A program made the translations under genes and the position numbers. From Subdoligranulum variabile (lineage in GTDB: Bacteria; Bacillota; Clostridia; Oscillospirales; Ruminococcaceae), in the NCBI GenBank assembly GCA_004552305.1, contig SFOX01000007.1, positions 8,611-72,610 of the forward strand: a stretch of 64,000 nucleotides of DNA, given 5' to 3'. A model generated the notes under the pieces. The model was not told the origin of the DNA. It made no database searches and saw nothing but the letters and a program-made list of their open reading frames with translations. Positions 62,282-64,000 of this stretch are shown here, piece after piece (the stretch's first letter is position 1; each line of letters opens with the position of its first letter).

Positions 62282-63815
62282 CGACCTGCGCTTTGACGAG
62301 CTGCTCCGCGAGGACGCCGCCGCGCTGCCGCCGCCGTCTGACAGCGCGGTGAACCCGTGGCAGACGGCCATGAGCCAGATCCTATGGGGCATGGGCCTGA
62401 CCACCATCACACTGAACCTCCTGTATCTGGACTACATCCTGCCCGCGTTGGGCGCGGTGCTGCTGGTGCTGGGCTTCCGCACCCTGCGGCGGGAGAACGC
62501 GCCCCTGGGCTGGTGCTACAGGCTGTCGCTGGCGGCGCTGCTCCTCCGAGGGACGGCCTACGTGCTGCTGTCCCTGCCGGTGGAGCTGGACAAAACCCTG
62601 GCCTACTGCACCTCGCTGGTAACGCTGGCGCTGTATATCTGCCTGTGGCGGGGTATGGTGGGCGTGTCCCGCAGCGCAGGGGCGGAGAAGCCCGCCGCGC
62701 CCGCCGCCGGGGCGATGGCGGTGCTGTACGGCCTGCTGCTGCCTCTAGCCTATATCGGGCTGGAGGGCTGGCTGCTGGTCGTGCCGCTGCTGGTCATCTA
62801 TATCGTCCTGCTGCGGAACATGGCAAAGCTGTCCCGCTCCCTGGCGGACACCGGCTACGTCATCACGGCAGCGCCGGTACGCCTGCCGGGCTGGGCAGTG
62901 CTGTGGGGCAGCCTGGGGCTGCTGCTGGCATCCGTCCTGCTGGCCGCGTTCCTGGGCCAGCGCTATCCCACGGACTGGCAGGCCCGCAAGGACGCGCCCC
63001 AGGATGAGACGATCCGACAGGAGCTGCTGGAGCTGGGCTTCCCGGAAGCCGTCCTCAATGACTTGACCGCCGATGAGATAGCGGCGCTGGACGGCGCGGC
63101 GGAGGTCTACGTACAGGAGGACACAAAGTGGGGCAAGACCACCTACCGGGAAGTGACCACCGACAAGTGGTACGACGATGCGCTCCCCAGCAACTGGAAA
63201 TATGACAGCGCGAAGAAGCAGAGCGACGGCTCGTACCTCTACACCTACCGCATCTACGACGTGCCGGTATGTACCGCGACCCACGTGGCGGTGGTGCTGG
63301 ACGAAGCGCCCCAGCGGGTGATGTTTATCCAGTATGTCACTGTCAACGGCGACGCGATGACCGACTTCACCCAGGGCATCGAGGCGTGGCCCATTTGGTA
63401 TTCCACGCCCCAGGATTGGACGCGGGGCGGCTATTGCGGCGGGCGGGTGCTGTGCGACAGGGTCGGCCAGCCGCTGGCAGCGCTGTTCTCCCGGCTGGAG
63501 CAGACCTCCACCACCACGCAGGGCTTCTTCGGCGCGTCCACCCGGGAAACCGTCACCGCCGTGTGGTCCTGGCCGCGTCACGCCGCCAACGGGCGGGCGT
63601 ACCTGATCTTCGATGCCGTCAGCCTGACGGACGACTGGACGTATCTGGACGGCTGGTGCAATTACGCCCGGCAGCTGCGCCCCGTCTATCCCTACCAGGA
63701 CGCGCTGTCGCTGTGGCAGAGCTTCGGCAGGGGCGGTGAAGTGGACACCTACCAGTCCTACATACAGAAATTCCTGTCCGAAAGAGCCGCGCCGCCGGCG
63801 CAGGAGGACGCATGA
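62274..63815 (+). CDS. Multi-pass membrane protein with extracytoplasmic domain, partner of sigma
   Basis: 513 residues from ATG 62274. A cytosolic N-terminus of about 35 residues (DDLRFDELLREDAAALPPP) may bind the sigma factor. Six or so hydrophobic helices (about 40-235) follow, then a polar domain (about 245-513, YPTDWQARKDAPQDETIRQ onward). I do not recognise the family. Context suggests an anti-sigma or signal transducer. Confidence 0.75.
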   Translation: MTDDLRFDELLREDAAALPPPSDSAVNPWQTAMSQILWGMGLTTITLNLLYLDYILPALGAVLLVLGFRTLRRENAPLGWCYRLSLAALLLRGTAYVLLSLPVELDKTLAYCTSLVTLALYICLWRGMVGVSRSAGAEKPAAPAAGAMAVLYGLLLPLAYIGLEGWLLVVPLLVIYIVLLRNMAKLSRSLADTGYVITAAPVRLPGWAVLWGSLGLLLASVLLAAFLGQRYPTDWQARKDAPQDETIRQELLELGFPEAVLNDLTADEIAALDGAAEVYVQEDTKWGKTTYREVTTDKWYDDALPSNWKYDSAKKQSDGSYLYTYRIYDVPVCTATHVAVVLDEAPQRVMFIQYVTVNGDAMTDFTQGIEAWPIWYSTPQDWTRGGYCGGRVLCDRVGQPLAALFSRLEQTSTTTQGFFGASTRETVTAVWSWPRHAANGRAYLIFDAVSLTDDWTYLDGWCNYARQLRPVYPYQDALSLWQSFGRGGEVDTYQSYIQKFLSERAAPPAQEDA

Positions 63816-63840
63816 CCTCCCTGCCGACAGCGCAATACGT

Positions 63841-63879
63841 AAGACCCGTGGAACGCCCTTTGGGCGTTCCACGGGTCTT
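63841..63879 (+). terminator. Hairpin after the second sigma unit
   Basis: An 18-bp perfect stem, 63841-63858 with 63862-63879 (AAGACCCGTGGAACGCCC), no T-tail. Possibly a terminator or a repeat-associated hairpin. Confidence 0.6.
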
Positions 63880-64000
63880 CAGCTTGTCGATAAACCCTCT
63901 CTATGCGGCAAGCAGTTCCTTTACGCAGGGGGAGCTCGAGGGGGCAAAGCCCGCCTCGAATCAGATCAAATGTCGCGCAAAGCCTTGCCTTGCAAGGCGT
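63880..64000 (-). repeat. Right inverted-repeat arm (runs off window)
   Basis: Minus strand reads ACGCCTTGCAAGGCAAGGCT TTGCG, about 50 bases not present in the left copy, then GCGTAAAGGAAC and AGAGAGGGTTTATCGACA. The same blocks lie on the plus strand at 61572-61640, so the second sigma unit is bracketed by inverted copies. Confidence 0.7.

Overview
The window looks like a chromosome segment from a carbohydrate-fermenting Gram-positive anaerobe. The best guess is Oscillospiraceae/Ruminococcaceae, near Gemmiger, Subdoligranulum or Faecalibacterium; this is inferred, not searched. Supporting signs are Firmicutes-type signal peptides and lipoboxes, AGGAGG ribosome sites, many AraC/GHKL/LytTR regulators, intergenic Rho-independent hairpins, a TPP riboswitch ahead of ykoFEDC, and many cytoplasmic glycosidases next to GPH-type sugar transporters. 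No rRNA, tRNA or CRISPR array was seen.

Layout. 1-1.1 kb: GHKL sensor kinase cut by the window edge. 1.4-4.8 kb: GH78 alpha-L-rhamnosidase and a shortened GPH-family sugar transporter. 5.0-9.7 kb: four tightly coupled genes for envelope polymer O-acylation (exported LRR-SGNH lipoprotein, small membrane protein, MBOAT acyltransferase, exported SGNH-LRR protein). 9.8-13.7 kb: a small integrated replicon with a Rep-like protein, a minimal tyrosine recombinase, three small proteins, palindromic ends, and a promoter that would only face its own genes after circularisation. 13.75-14.1 kb: stump of a GHKL kinase. 14.2-17.9 kb: TPP-riboswitch-controlled ykoFEDC transporter. 17.9-21.9 kb: DegV protein and a TRAP transporter. 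22-25.7 kb: GH31 alpha-glucosidase and a divergent AraC regulator. 25.7-31.7 kb: MalY/PatB-type aminotransferase, glycogen phosphorylase, AraC regulator, metallo-beta-lactamase-fold protein, small membrane protein. 31.7-37.7 kb: GtrA-like protein and two GH3 enzymes, one with permuted domains and membrane segments at both ends. 37.9-44.8 kb: GHKL/LytTR two-component pair, MATE exporter behind a leader terminator, and a large hybrid histidine kinase. 45-46.8 kb: ammonium transporter fused to a P-II domain, also behind a leader terminator. 47-48.5 kb: graveyard of joined fragments (LacI, MATE, MarR, sugar-binding protein) plus palindromic repeats. 48.5-55.9 kb: beta-glycoside locus (AraC, GH1, GPH transporter, GH2, TIM-barrel isomerase). 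55.9-57.3 kb: two AT-rich genes, each preceded by a copy of the same terminator-promoter module. 57.4-64 kb: GC-rich block with two sigma/membrane-partner pairs flanking a xanthine-dehydrogenase-like molybdoenzyme, with inverted repeats around the second pair.

How it fits together. Most of the window is accessory metabolism: glycosides enter through GPH or TRAP carriers, are cut by intracellular GH78, GH31, GH3, GH1 and GH2 enzymes, and local AraC or two-component regulators control each island. The least ordinary parts are the small replicon at 9.8-13.7 kb with its possible excision-dependent promoter and small RNA, the permuted LRR/SGNH pair around the MBOAT, the Amt-P-II fusion, and the repeat-bracketed AT-rich cassettes.
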